A stretch of DNA of 60,000 nt from Hydractinia symbiolongicarpus. Taxonomy: Eukaryota; Cnidaria; Hydrozoa; Anthoathecata; Hydractiniidae. A program made the position numbers and the translations under genes. Numbering within the stretch: the first letter of the stretch is position 1; each line of letters begins with the position of its first letter. The notes under the pieces were generated by a model. The model had not been told where the DNA came from. It saw only the letters and a program-made list of their open reading frames with translations, and did no database searches. Positions 10,808 to 25,400 of this stretch are shown one piece after another. The stretch lies in contig NC_079880.1 in NCBI RefSeq assembly GCF_029227915.1, positions 20,958,501 to 21,018,500 of the forward strand. The letters run 5' to 3'.

Positions 10808-13800
10808 CTAAAAAAGGAAACATGTTGCTTACATAAAACTTTAAGACATGTATCAAAACAACAAATCTGTATGCTTTGTAATTGCGAACTTACCATTAAA
10901 AAAAACAAAAGGAAGATTATACGGTGCCACGTTATGTCTTTGTTTGCTATCCAACTCAAAGTTGAATTTTAGAACATATTCTTGTCCGTTACGTCCTTCT
11001 GCATTCGCTGGAACTGTCAAAAGGTCTATCATACATTCTCCTTTCACTACAGGAAACTTTACTGTAGTTTGATTATTGTTTAACAACGGCGTCTTCCCTT
11101 CTCTTCTGACAGCAACGATAACTTCACCAGACCAATTTTCGCCAGATTTATTTTTATACGCATCCTGCAAAGAAAGATTTGTAAAAATATTTTTAACTAC
11201 TGCAAGGTGGCTAAAAACATTAGAAAAACATAAGTATACATGTTATGCAAAAAATAGTTTCTGCCAAAAAAAAGAAATAGCTAAAGGCATAAGTTCAAAT
11301 AAGGTCTGCTTACACAATTTGAATAAAAAAATTAAAATATAACACCATTCTCCTATTTTATACCCTAGAATGATAATCAAACCATTCTAATATATTAACA
11401 CCCTCTCCACACTAAGGAAATCCCCCACCCCAGTATAAGTTCTGATGTTTTATCATGTTGAACATTTTTTTGAGAGAAATCATTATTTAACGTGTACGTC
11501 CAAGTATCTTAAAAGTGTTATTTAGATAAATTTCCAAACTACACATGGTATATCATTCTAAACATTTTATTTTGTATCATTATCAGCATCTTATGTGAAA
11601 GCTACTCTATTAAAATCTTATGTAAAATATATTTTGAGTGTGTGATTGGTTAATCATTATGATTGCAAAGTGCATATTAACATTTACATTTTTATTGTTA
11701 TTTTAACCACGAAATGGTTAACATTTCAGATGTAAATATACATATCAACACTGATGCAAAGCAAATTTTAACTTTTTGACATTAACGGTCTTAACTTTAA
11801 AGAACCAAACATATGCATAAAACAAGAGAGCGATTTTTCTAATATTGTATATCAACAAACGATGTAGTATTGCTCAAAAGATTATACTTGCTCTTAATCA
11901 CACATCAAAAAAAAAAAAAAATTATTACCAATAAATGCAATGTAACATTCTTCAGCAGCGTTCGACTTGAAAGTTTATTTACGTTTGAAACAGTTGGTGT
12001 CGGGAGATTGTTCAATGGCACCAAATACAACGGATCACTTGCTAATATGTCCACTATAATCTATAAAAAAGAGACACGCTTACAAAAACCCTGTATCTTC
12101 ATGCAAAGCGTGACATGAATTTTAAATACTTACCGGATTAGCCTGAAGAACGGCTGTGGCACCGCCCTTGCCAACATATTGCACTGTCAAAGAGTAGCGA
12201 CCTATTTTTTCAGGAGCTGTGACATTTCTAGAAAAGTAACAGGGTAAAGTTATCCAAACTTTAATGCCTATCACCAATTGATTATATGAACATTAAGAAA
12301 GTTAAATTTGTAGAAAAAAGAAACAGTTGTCTGTGCCTGTCACATATTGCTGCATACATTTCGTAATGTTATTATAACAAAAAAACCTTAGAGGACGGTT
12401 GCTTGACTTTTTTCTTGGGGTTTCTTATTTATCAACATACTCTCAATTTACACTGTTACATCCCATTACAAAGTGTGTACTAGACTGGACTGTAATAAGT
12501 GAACGGAAAACAGTTTTTCATTCATAGGCTACCCTTACCTAAAATAAAAATGATTAACTTTGTCTAGTTCAATGGTTTTGGATGGTAGGTATGTGAATTC
12601 CTAAAAGTAAATAGTATAAAATATTAAACACTTATTATTATTATTCCGAATATTTATACAGGATATAGCCACTTCAGTGTTGGAACACTGTTATCAAAGT
12701 GGGACCTGTGTTCTGAATATACACATTAGGTATACACCGGCATTGCTATTCCAATTTCCTCATATGGCATGAGTTGACCCGTAGCTGTGGTAAAGACACT
12801 TGCTAAACAAACATGCCCGCGCAGTGGACCGAACCACGGACCTTGTGATTGCGAAGCGAACTCCAAAAGCACAGAGCCACACGCCACACAACTGTACTGT
12901 CTTACTCAAATGACAATGAAAGTCCCTTGTTATCTAAATAGATACTAAGGTTTTATTAAAAAAGCCTCAGTTAAACATCCTGATTATTTTCTCTACTTCA
13001 AGAGTACATATAAGAAGCCTTTTAAGCAATGCTGAACAATCTGGACAGGAGAATAACCTGTTCTGAGTGACATCTAGTTTCTCTATTAAACCTTCAAGAA
13101 AGAATTATTACGATCTTGTTTCGTTTTCCGTGATTAGTTAGGTGTACCAAGAGCTCATATAGAGAAGCAGATTCCTTGCCAGGTTGGTCATTCTGCTTCA
13201 TTTAGACACCCTCTAAGGTTAATTGCTGGAAAAGAGTCTGAGAAGTTAACAATTTATTATGAACACAATTATTAAACAAGTACAAGCTACAATCTTTAAA
13301 GAAATGACCCACCAAAATAGCTAATTATTACTAAAATATATAAATAATAAATATATAGAAAATTAATTTAATAAAACATATTTGCGTTACCTTTCTAAGC
13401 TGGCTTGTATTATGAGGAACCAGTTTTAGCACCATCTCCCTCGCTTTAACATTCGACATAGGACTTTTGTCTTCAGCTACCACATATGATTCAATTACTA
13501 AATAATAAATCGTGCACTCAAGATTATTAGAAGCATTAGTTATTTGAATTTTAAAACTAATCAATATCTTAAGAATAAACTACTCGAAGCGCCTGATGAT
13601 AAAAGGGTTACGGAAAAGTTACTAAAAACACTTGACTCCAATTATATACACATCACGTCCAGTATAGCTATGCATACAAAAACTATTATTACTACATCAA
13701 TCTTATTCTCAAGTTGAACGCTAAGCAGAAAGGATCAATTCACACTGCAGTTATTAAACTCATGAATTTCTACACTGGACAGGAACGCTCTTTTATAAGG

Positions 13801-16454
13801 ATTCCCTGATTAAGATAACTCTTGGACAGTACATAGAACAGATACCTGGCAGTGCTCCACCAGCTTGGACAGCTGTACCATTGAATTCCATTTCAACAGA
13901 TATAGGTTTGAATGGGTCAGGTTGGACTTCAAAAGTGATCGTCGGACCAGTCACAGTGTTTTTTCCAATAATAGCTTTCGGGACCAACTCAAACATCCCT
14001 TGACACGCTGGTGTAGACACAGTGAAATCTTTGAAAGTTACTTGTCCTTTGTTGTCTGTTCGTTTTGTGGTTAGATTGGCTGGAGTAAGCTAGATAAATA
14101 AAATATAATTTAAAATTATTAACTTTTCCTTGTAACAGCAACAAGTAAAGTTACTTTAAATGAATTAAATAAATTATCTATATTATAATACCAGTATACG
14201 TTACGCAAAATGGTACCGCAAGTAGTAAGACGCCCGCAATGCGGTATAAAAAGGACGAGTGAACCCGTGGATATTTTCACGGGCCACCAAATAGTAAACA
14301 CGATGTTACGTAAACTATTAATACCTTTATATTTCCATCTTTACCAAGAACGACACGAATATTTGATTCATTACAAGAATAACCCTGAGCATCTATTAGC
14401 TGCATTGTGATAGGATTACTCCATGCACGACCATTAAATAAGGTTATAGGCTGAAATAGAGCAACTTTTATTTTAGTATAAGGTGTTTATCAAACATTAC
14501 TTAGTATGTTGTATACGACTGATTAGAGCTCCAGTACTTAATTAAGTACCCTTTCTAAGAAAGCAGCGAGACACATACAAAAAGTGGTACTGTTTAAAAA
14601 AACATTTTAAAGATATATCCAAGTATGTTTGATGTTAGAATCCAACGTTAAAACACGTAGTAACGAGAAAACATGGGTTTTTTCAGCATACTATCTTAAA
14701 ATATACCAAAAGTATCAGAAAAACCCATAAAATATTTTTTTGAATAGATGCTTATTGCGAAAATGCACCTCGGTCATATAACCTCCAACTCTGAATGCTA
14801 AACACTTAATAAGCAATAAGTTTATTTGGACATTTGTGACAGTGGCAATAGCATAGCATAGAAAATCGTTGCTTTTGTGAGTATTAAATGCAAAGTTGTC
14901 AGCCAATTTAAAGTGAACGTGTGATAGCCAAGCAAATTACAGCTATTGCTATAATCATTGTAACAAAATTTCAGTCAAAAAAGATAAGACAGGGTAACTA
15001 TTTTAACAGCTGTGAAATATTTTTGAAAGACATCCCTGTATGATGTGCAACATTGTTAGGGATATCGTTTTATCTCTCCTTAATTATCTCCATAATCTTA
15101 ACCCCTAATAATCTCCATAATCTTATCCCCCTAATTTTGTCCTTAAAATATACCCCCCTAACTATATTTTGCAAATGAACCAATTCCATTTTAGGAAACA
15201 TTGTTGAGAAAGACAATATTAACAAAAAGAAATAGAAAAACAACCTCAGTATTATCAAAATTCACCAGTTTAATGTTTGTTGCTGGCCCTGATTTAATTT
15301 CTAGCCGTTGGTAGGTTTCAAGCGCTCCATATTTGACATTTATCTCACGAAATCCAGGAGTAATGTCATCAAATTGCACATTCATAAGAAGTTTTCCATC
15401 CTGTTAAAAAGGAAATAATTATACAAATATGCGTATAAAAAAATCGCATCCTCTAAATTCTATGAAGTAGTAAACATTCATTTGCATATTCTGAAACCAA
15501 AAAATAAATGGAATTTTGCGTTGAAAATTCATAGTGATTTTTTAAAGTTGTAAATGAGACGGATGGTACAAGTAGGATACTATTTTTCTAATTATTCTTT
15601 TGTTTTCATAAATTATACGTGTTTCTGTCTACGTAAAAAGGTGAGAAGTGACTTTCCGTTTGGTTCAAAACAAATTGGAATGAACACAATTTCCAAATGC
15701 TACTCGCCTTGTATTTGGATGGTAATTCTGATTAATCAGCTTAAATACACTAAATTCAGCTCAAGTAAACCGAATATAAAAATGTAATGCAAAATTCGAT
15801 GCAATCTTAATTTTTGTAGACGACAACTGTATGCACAAAATAATATTACCTTAGATAACACTTTGGGTAGAGATGAAACACCTAATCCATCTCCACTGAC
15901 TTCAAACTTTGATAAGTCGACATTTGACTAGAAAAAGAGTAAGGTGGATATCAATACAGTATGCCATGTATCTTTTACCAAAAATAACCTGTGAATTCAG
16001 GTTGATTTATTTATTTATTTTATGCAGTTACTGTAGTTTGGTAACAACAAATACTAAACTACTGATTTTTAATACTATTTTTTATAAAAAAAAATTATTT
16101 CGCAAATCTATAAGGCACGAAATTTACAATTTTCTTCAGTTTTGTCCCCATCTAGTTTTCATTACTTTAATGTAAACATTTTTTATAGAAAAAAAAAAGA
16201 CTCGACTATTTCCCAACTAATTAGGTGACAAGATATTGCAGGTTACTCAAATACTTACTATATCAAGCGAATTTCCATGTTTGTCTGTGATATTAAGTTC
16301 AACGATTCTTTCAGCTTTCTCATTTGGCAAAATTTTGTTTTCTGAACAGGAACATGACAATATTTGAGCATTATTTGGAATTGTTCTAAAGTAATAACAA
16401 AATTAACTTCATAATGACAGAGATTGAACCATTTATCAAGATTTTGACAGACAC

Positions 16455-16491
<37 letters not shown>

Positions 16492-19400
16492 CGAATATTT
16501 ATACAGGATATAGCCACCTCAGTGTTGGAAACACTGTTATCAATGTGGGTCCTGTGTTCGGAATGTATACATCAGGATTAAAAAACATTTAAACTACTTC
16601 AAACTAACCCATGAACTCACATCTCAATAGATAGTTCAAAACACAAGGATGAATTATGAGGTTTGATAGGTTTGATTTTTAAGTTCCAGAATTTACGAGA
16701 AACATCGTTTGATTTATATTTACAACAAAGTTTACAGGTCAAATATATTTTCTGCATACTAAGCAAAATTGCATTTACAGTCATACAAAGGATGCAAATG
16801 GGCCTTCAATTTTAGTCATTTTTAGCGATCTTCCGCATACTATGCAAAGATTTCATTTTAATTCCTACAAAGTTGCTTTGTTGGATTTTCAATTGCTTTG
16901 TATTATTTTAGGATGAGATAGCCTCCTCATGCAGTTGACTATATCTAGAGTAGTAACATAAACCATTAGCATTAAAGATAGTACACAAGAAACAACAACA
17001 CACCTGACAATAAAAGACAAATTGACAGACTTCACACCATTGTATAAGATTTGACAGTATTTCGTTTCATCAGTGCTCGTAGGTGTTTTGATATCAGGTA
17101 AATTTCCAAGCTTCAGTTGATCCTTAGATAGTTTGGCAGCCCAGTTGACCTAAGTAATTCAATAAGGGATTTTGTTTTATTCCTGTGTAACGATATGCCC
17201 CTTTTAAGATTCCTAATAAAATAATACTATTTGTCACGACATCTATGATATGACAATAACAATGACATACTTTGATTTTTGAAGAAATGCTTGTGTCAAT
17301 GTTGATCAATCTATTTCCTTCATCCAACATTCTGTATGCTTAAATAGAATGACAGAAATATAACAAAATATCTCACTAACAGCATTGATTCAATTATTTA
17401 TGAAAATTATAATCGAAATAGATTGTAACAAGTGACTGTTTACAGCCAACTCAACCTAAGTGAATGTTCAAGAGCGGAAAACATAAAATAGTATCTTTAT
17501 GTGGTATTTACATTCGAACATGACAAGCAAAAAGCTTTGAACTACTATATCCAAGTGTTTTAAAATACTTACTGATTCCAGTAATTAGGTTTCCTGCTTT
17601 GCAACATAACTCTTCGTCGTTTTGTATCCGCAATGGTGTACCTGAGTCATGAGGCAAGTAGAACAGTTGAAAGCGAGCAGGGCGAGTACTTGGACTTACA
17701 TGAACCGTCCTAACAACTGGATCAACTGATTTGCAGTGCTAAACAAAAAAGGTTTTGTTGGTAAACTTCATCCTTCTGCTTATACTATGATTATAATTCT
17801 AACAAATTTCATTGAGTTAAGAGAAGTATTTTTCATCTTATAAGCCCCTTCTATTTCCATTTTTACAAGTATTCTTCTAGGGCAATACTCATTCTGGTCC
17901 GTAAAATACATGTTCACAAGAAATTTCAGACCAGCAAACACCTTTTTTTCTGAAACCTTTGTTATATTTCCACATTGTGCATAGGTCTACACCCCTTGAT
18001 TCCTGGACTATTTTGAGCTTTATTACATAGATAATTTCTAATCCAGAGGGCACATACCATGTACAATGGTTTTTTTAAAAAGGTGTATATGTAGGGAAAG
18101 TAGTAAGGTCTATGGTTCACATCAAGACAAAGAAAATTAAGTTGATGTCAAAGCAAACATCACGAATACTGTTACAATACAAACAATGTAATTTGTTATT
18201 GCATTAGAAATGTTCTCAGGTATGAGGATCAGGCATTTATTTAATCATTTAAAAAACTAATCAATCCTAATCATATTCCAAGAATGCGAAAAATAATTAC
18301 ACCATCCTACAGTAGCACAAATACTTAATGAACTTAAGCGTGCATTAATTTATTGTGAGGGAGTGCAACTTACATCTTATATACATCAAAATACAATCAA
18401 TAACAAGACAGAAGCAGATATCCCCATGGTTTATAACTATTTTAAATAGTACATAATACACCTTTTTCACGCGCACAAGGCGAATTAATATATAGATAAT
18501 AATATTGTAGTAACTGACACAATTAACACAGGCAATATTTTTAAACGCTGGTATCAAAATAAATAAAAACACTCACTTGCAAATCAATCTTTGCTTCAAT
18601 CACAACATTTTCACGGATCTTTTCTATGTCAATTTTCGGACTGATTAAAGAACCTTTCCCAGTAGAACTACAATCCACCATAAAAGAAGGAAGACCAGGT
18701 GATCCAGTTAGCTAAAGCACACAATATGTAAAAGTTAAATACTTTTGAAATACTTTAAGACAAATTTTAAAATACTTTACTTTTACATACAAAACCCATT
18801 TCTTACCTTGCAAACCACATTTAATCTAGGTTGAAATGTAATATTTCCAGCAATATCTTTAATTTCGACAGCCATATTGATAGTGCCACCATTTTCTATT
18901 TTAATCACTTCATTAAGAGGCTTTACATCCAACTTTGCTGGTAAGCCTGAATTGAAGGCAATGAAATACAGAAATGTTAATAATGTTGCATGGTATCTTC
19001 GAAGTGCAAAAATCATCGAAAAACAATTTTTTTTTGTATTTTTTCTTTGTGGCAAACAAGGAGTTCAATTTCATCATCATCATCATCATTCTCGGCTTAA
19101 CGTCCGTTTTCAATGCTAGCATGGGTTTGACGGGGTATATTAATGACCCTCTTCCAATCTGATCTAGACTGTGTTAGATCTAAACTCAACTACCTCTGTA
19201 TTAAGACTGTCCTTATAACCTCCTGCTAAGTCTTTCTCGGTCTGCCTCTGGGCTTTGCCCCAGGAACTATAAGTCTCTACACTTTCTTACCTGATTATCC
19301 TCCTCCATTCTTTCCAAGTGCCCCAGCCAATTCAATCTTCTTATCTGGATAACATCTTTAATTCTACGGAGACTTAGCCTGCTTCTTAGCTCATCTGAAC

Positions 19401-22400
19401 TCTTTCTGTCTCTCAGACTGGCGTTACACATCCAACTAACCATTCTCATATCATTCCTTTCTAAACGGTCAAGATCTTCCTGCTTCACTGTCCATATCTC
19501 ACTACCGTACGACATAACACTTCTTACACAGGCCTCATACAACCTACCTTTTACCTCAATTGACAGGACTCTGCTAGTCAACAAAGGAAGTAACTCTCTG
19601 AACTTTTTCCAAGCAAGTAACACTTCTTCAACACCCCCTTCACTGCCCAACATATCACCTAAGTAACAGAAGTTCTCAGCTATCTCTAACGAGCCACTGT
19701 TGTACATCATTAAAGCTGGAAATACTTCATTCTCTATAATCTCACCTTTGCAACGCTTGCATACAAACTGTATGTCAGCTCTTAACCTTCCACTAATACT
19801 ACTGCACTTCTTATGTGCCCAATGCTTGCAAGTCTGACAAAAAATTGAGTTACTACCAACCCCTTTCCTGCAAACTCCACAAGGCCACTTTCGAACTACA
19901 AGGTCACACTTGGCCGCAATGCTACTAATCATGACTTTAGACTTTGCTGTGTTTACCTTTAGCCCTTTTCTATTCTAGTCCTTTCTTCCACTTCTCAAAG
20001 CTTTCAACTAATTCTTCCATCGACTCTGCTATGAGAACCAAATCATCTGCATACAATAACTCCCATGGACAACCTGTTCTGAACTCCATCGACAGCGCTT
20101 CTAAGACTAGAACAAACAACAAAGGACTAAGTACAGAACCCTGATGTACACCAACATTTACACTAAATTCATCACTAAGTGAATCGTTAATCCTGACACG
20201 ACTTCTAGCATTGCTGTACATAGACTGTACCATCGTAACTAGCCACTCATCCACACCTAATTTTCTCATAGCCCACCAAATAACTTTACGTGGCACTCTA
20301 TCAAAAGCTTTCTCTAAATCTACAAAGGCAAAATAGAGATTCTTTCTCTTTCCTAAATACTTTTCTGGAAGCTGTCCGAGTAAAAATATTGCATCTGTAG
20401 TGCCACGCCCTGGAACAAAACCAAATTGCATCTTATCTATATCAATTCTTTCTCTAAGTAACTTATCAATCACTCTTTCAATAACTTTCATTACTTGATC
20501 AACCAACTTCAAACCTCTATAGTTACCCCTTTCTAATGCATCACCCTTGCCCTTGAAACAATTCACTATTACACTCGACTGCCACTCACTCGGAATAGCA
20601 CCATCCTTTATAATCTGGTTAGCAAGACTTGTAATAAGCTCAACTCCAATATATCCAGATGCTTTTACCATCTCTGCAACAATACCTGATACTCCTGCAG
20701 CCTTGCCAATCTTCAATTTCTTAATAGCCTCCACTACCCATTCTGTCTTGATCTGCATAGCTGGCCCTTCTACGACATCATCATCAGACAAATTATCCTC
20801 ATCTCAATCAAACTCAGTGTTAAGCAACCTCTGATAATGATTCTTCCAAGCTACCCTTTTCTCCTCCTCTGTGCTAGCCAAAACACTTTCATCATTACGT
20901 ATACACTTCTCACCTACAACATCTTGATTAGTCTTCTTCATTTGCTTTGCTATCTTGAATACCTCATTGCGCTGGTCTTCCCCTCTTAACACATCTGCAA
21001 ATCTGTCTCGCTCTGCTTCTGATTTTTCCTTATACACTGCAGTACGAGCACGACGCTTAGCTTCTAAGTAAATATTTTTACTACCACCTGACTTCCACTT
21101 TTTCCAAAGTTTCCTCTTTTCCTTTATACACTGGTCAACCTCATTATTCCACCACCAGGTCTGTCTATGTCTAGCTGGTCCTTTCGTCCACCCACAGGTA
21201 TCATCAGAAGCTTCTAGAAGACAATTCTTCAGAGTAGCCCAATTACTTTCAACATTGTCACTATCACATTGACCATTGTGGGCTAACTGCTGAACTTTTG
21301 CACTAAATTGTCTTGCTACAATCTCTTCCTTCAGCTTCCAGACTTTTCGACGGGACCTAAACACACTTTTCCCCCGATATAACTTTCACGTCCTTCACCA
21401 CTTTCTTGTCTGACTTTCTAACCAGGAAGTAATCTATCTGTGCCTTACAACCACCTGACTCATATGTTATCAGCCTACTCTGTCTCTTACTGAATGATGT
21501 GTTGCAAACCACCATGTCCGTTGCCATTCCAAACTTAAGCAATCTCTCCCCTTCCTTATTTCTGCTCCCAAATCCATAGCCTCCATGCACACCTCTATAA
21601 CCTTCAGATGACTTCCCAACATGACCATTAAAGTCGCCGCCAAATTTGAAACAATTAAATATTTAAAAAAAACAGATTTAACTTATTGTAACGGAAGACA
21701 ATGATAACGACAGAAAAAAAATTCAAATGTTTTACCGTATCTCTGTATTACCTGGAAGAAAACGTAATTTTGTAGTTTGTGTATTTTCATCTAAATCCGG
21801 TATAACTATTTTCATGTTAAAATCCTGTAAAATAAAAAGAAACAGCTTAAAACAATAACCTGAAACTACACTCAAAAACTGTATAATGTAAACTTAAACA
21901 TACTCCTGGAAGCACTACATAGACTGTATTCACTTACATTCAACAATTTACATTTTTTAATGTTTTTTTAACCTGATTATGCCAAAGCATAGGTAATAAT
22001 GGTTCTACATATACGAAAATAAACATTTTACATGGAAGGACACTTAACCAAGCTCATTAACATTTTTTGTTTCATTCTTTTCCAACTTTAATGAAAAAAA
22101 ACAGAGCAAAATAATTAAACTACAAATAAGTAACTGCAAATCCAGAGCTAAAATTATATTCCTACTGTTTATGGCAGCAGTTAGGTAATTTCTGAATGAC
22201 TAAGCATTGTTCTACTTTTGGTTTTTATTGCATTATAAAAAAAAGCTGTTAAAGCAGTAAACACACCTTTCCACTACTAGAGCCGAGTGAACCATGGGCA
22301 ACTACGTCTTTTATGGCCAACAGCGAGCCTCTTATTGAAAAGCCAGAGTGAGAATATGTTATGTCACCACTGAAATACAAATAGAAGTTATATAAGTGGT

Positions 22401-25400
22401 TCTATTAGATTTACATAAGACATCCCTAAAAAGGAGCACAATAAAAATCTGGGTGGTGGATACACTCCTTCACAGTTGTTCTCTTATTTTCTGTATTGAA
22501 AAAAGAAAGTTTCCAAGTTATGTGGCCTAAAGTGCATTGTATAGCTTCGTTAATTTAATTTAAGGTGTTGAGGTTAATAAGAATAACAGTGTAACTTTTA
22601 ATTTGATTTGCATTTGAAACATGAGTTATTCTGCGACTTTAAAAAAAGATGAACACTTCCACCTTGTCTGTTATGGAAAAACACGCAGAAATAGCCTATT
22701 AATAAAGGTTTTTGATAAAACTTCAGTCTTAAGTGTTTGTTATTTTTGTATACATTTATGTTATTTATGTATTTTAGACAAATATGTTTAGAAATAATCT
22801 TTATAATTGGTCAAAAATTGGTGTTGTATTTTCAGTGACGAAAAATTTTTGCTGTTATATCAGGCCTCAACAGCAGCAAAAATTAATTAAAACTGATGTC
22901 ACCATAAATTTTAGATTCCTATGGCTTTACTTCAATTCGAAGCTTTTATTTATATTACACCCTACAAAATAGTAAACATATATATTTTACTTTGATGCTA
23001 GGGTTGGAGTTTCTCTGTCTTTACCAGGTTTTGTTGTGTTACCATAATAATCGACTAGTTTTAACAGAATCTAAATAAAATACAAAAACAAGTATTACAC
23101 GAAATTGTTTAATACTCCATTAGTTGCTTTATCAGCACTTTATCTCTTTTACTCAGATTATTAAAAACAAAATATTAAATATTTAACTTGGTGATATTAA
23201 CATACCTGAAATGGAACTCCAATACGTAAAGGTGCTTCAATTTGCGCAATAACAAACTTAAAAGGAGAACCCTCTAAAAGTAAGACAATAAGTTTAAGGT
23301 AACAAACTTAAGTGAAGCTGTCCAGTTTTTAAAATTCAACATACTGAAAGGTGAACTTTTTAGAAAGACATACTATTTACTATGCTGTTAAAAATACTAG
23401 TCTTTTGTGATTGTTTGCATTATGTTACAATCAAAACAATGCCCCATAAAGGTTCAAGGAAGAATAGGCATGCTGACGTCAACAAAAATTAGCATCAATT
23501 AGAAATTTTGGACTAACTAAATAACCTAAGATTAAAAACCCTGTGTCTGTTCGTAAAAATTAACAAGTTAAAGTGCTCAAATGGAAAGAGCTGAAATGAT
23601 TGCTTGTTCAATTTTAAAAAAATAATAATTTCTTGAACAGACAATTTTTTACCTATTACATTAAACTTGATAATCTCCTTGGGTAATGACTTTGAGGATG
23701 ATAAAATTGATGAGTCAGCAAGAACAACATTTAATGATAAGGTGTGCTTTCCAAGATTGACTGTGTTCTCTATAACAGAATTATATTTTGTGGAAAAAAC
23801 GTTACCTTCGAAATTGCACTTTTATGTGAGCAATTGGCCCTACAGTTATTGTACTATTTTATATTGCTCTGTTTATGTCACAGAACTATAAAATTGTCAG
23901 CTACAAATACTTTGAATTTTTCAAAAACTATACAAAAAGTATTATAGGGTATACAATTTGTTGTTGTTTTGTACTGTTACCTGTCCTTTCCTGTAATCTT
24001 TTATTTGGCCTAACGTTTTGTGGCCAAGAGTATTAATATTTAAAAAAATATATTTTAGCAATTTAATGGCAACATTTTTTTATTAATTTTTTACTTATGC
24101 GCTAGGTTCATGCTGCAATGTTGTTACTAACAGCAATGGATATAATTTTACTGTGACCAATATGAAATGTGATATGGGTCATACCAACCTCGTTCCAGGG
24201 CCGGTAGCTAGAATTTGAATTCCGTTTATCAATGGAAACAAATAGCGCAGCTAGAGACAAGTTTGCCAAACTGTGAAAAGCATGCAATATTAGCAGTAAG
24301 ACAAAAGGTCAACAAAAAATTGTTGGCCAAGCAGTGATGCAACATTTAAATTTGAAAAAAATGAGGGCAACAAAAAATCGTTCATTGTCATCTTCAGGTA
24401 ACATTTGGGTGAATGAAGCTATGTTCCCCTCAAACAACAAAACTTTGTGGCCTATAGTAGCTATTTTTTTGGTTTTGATTTTACTAACATCTTTAACACA
24501 AAGTAATTAAAAGATACAAGCTGAAAACCTTACCCATTTTGCGAAACCAGTATGGCCAGCTCTTTCCACCGTGTTGACATGTATGTTGTATAATAACTTT
24601 GTTTCCACTCTTTTCAGCTATAAGAACAAAAACACAGCAGTAAATTAAAACATAGTGAAAGTTGATTCCATTGTATGAATACAAAGCAACAGCGAAGCAA
24701 CAAATAAAATGAATACATACAATGCCAAACAACTTTTAATTCTACCAGCAAACGCTTTCCTCTGTCACCTGGTATTTTATGAATGGATTCGCCTTTACCA
24801 TTCTTAATATCAACCTTCATGGCACCTAATAACATAAGGAAATTTATTATCATATTGACTAGACTGGTAGCTTTGTGGTATAGTGTTTTCTTCCAATGCA
24901 GAAGGTTATAAGTTCGAACCTTGCCTGAGCCATTCCCAAGACTACAAAAGTGTGAATCTATCCTTTCTGCTTAGGGTTTAGGATGGAGGTTAGGCAATCG
25001 TCTAGTTATCAGTTACTGTAGTCTCACAGCTTTGCTCTTTTATCTGGTAACTTACAAACTGTAGGAAAAACACTATAATATAGTGCCTTTCTTAGAAACT
25101 ATCGTGGCTGGGGTAAAGATCAGGAAATTCTGCATGGATTGTGTACATCATCAGTAAACGTTATAGTGCAGTAGTCACATCCTTGACAAAAACATGATTA
25201 TAAACAAAAACAGCATACATATTAACAATTTTAATTATCATACTACAGAAAGGTCAGAGATTTTTAGGGAATTATTGAAAACAAAAAGATACAAAACCTA
25301 GTATCAGTACACACAAAGCTTGGAATTTGTAACCCAAAACTAATCCATAAATTAACTGCATCGGGTCTAAAAACTGAACTTTCTTTTGTTTGATATAAAA

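Noticed and set aside
19040-21670. Target-site duplication for the truncated LINE copy
   Set aside because: Only about four bases (AATT) agree between the flanks, which is not distinguishable from chance.
24868-24932. Functional tRNA gene
   Set aside because: A and B boxes are present but the arms do not pair into a cloverleaf; a SINE head is more likely.
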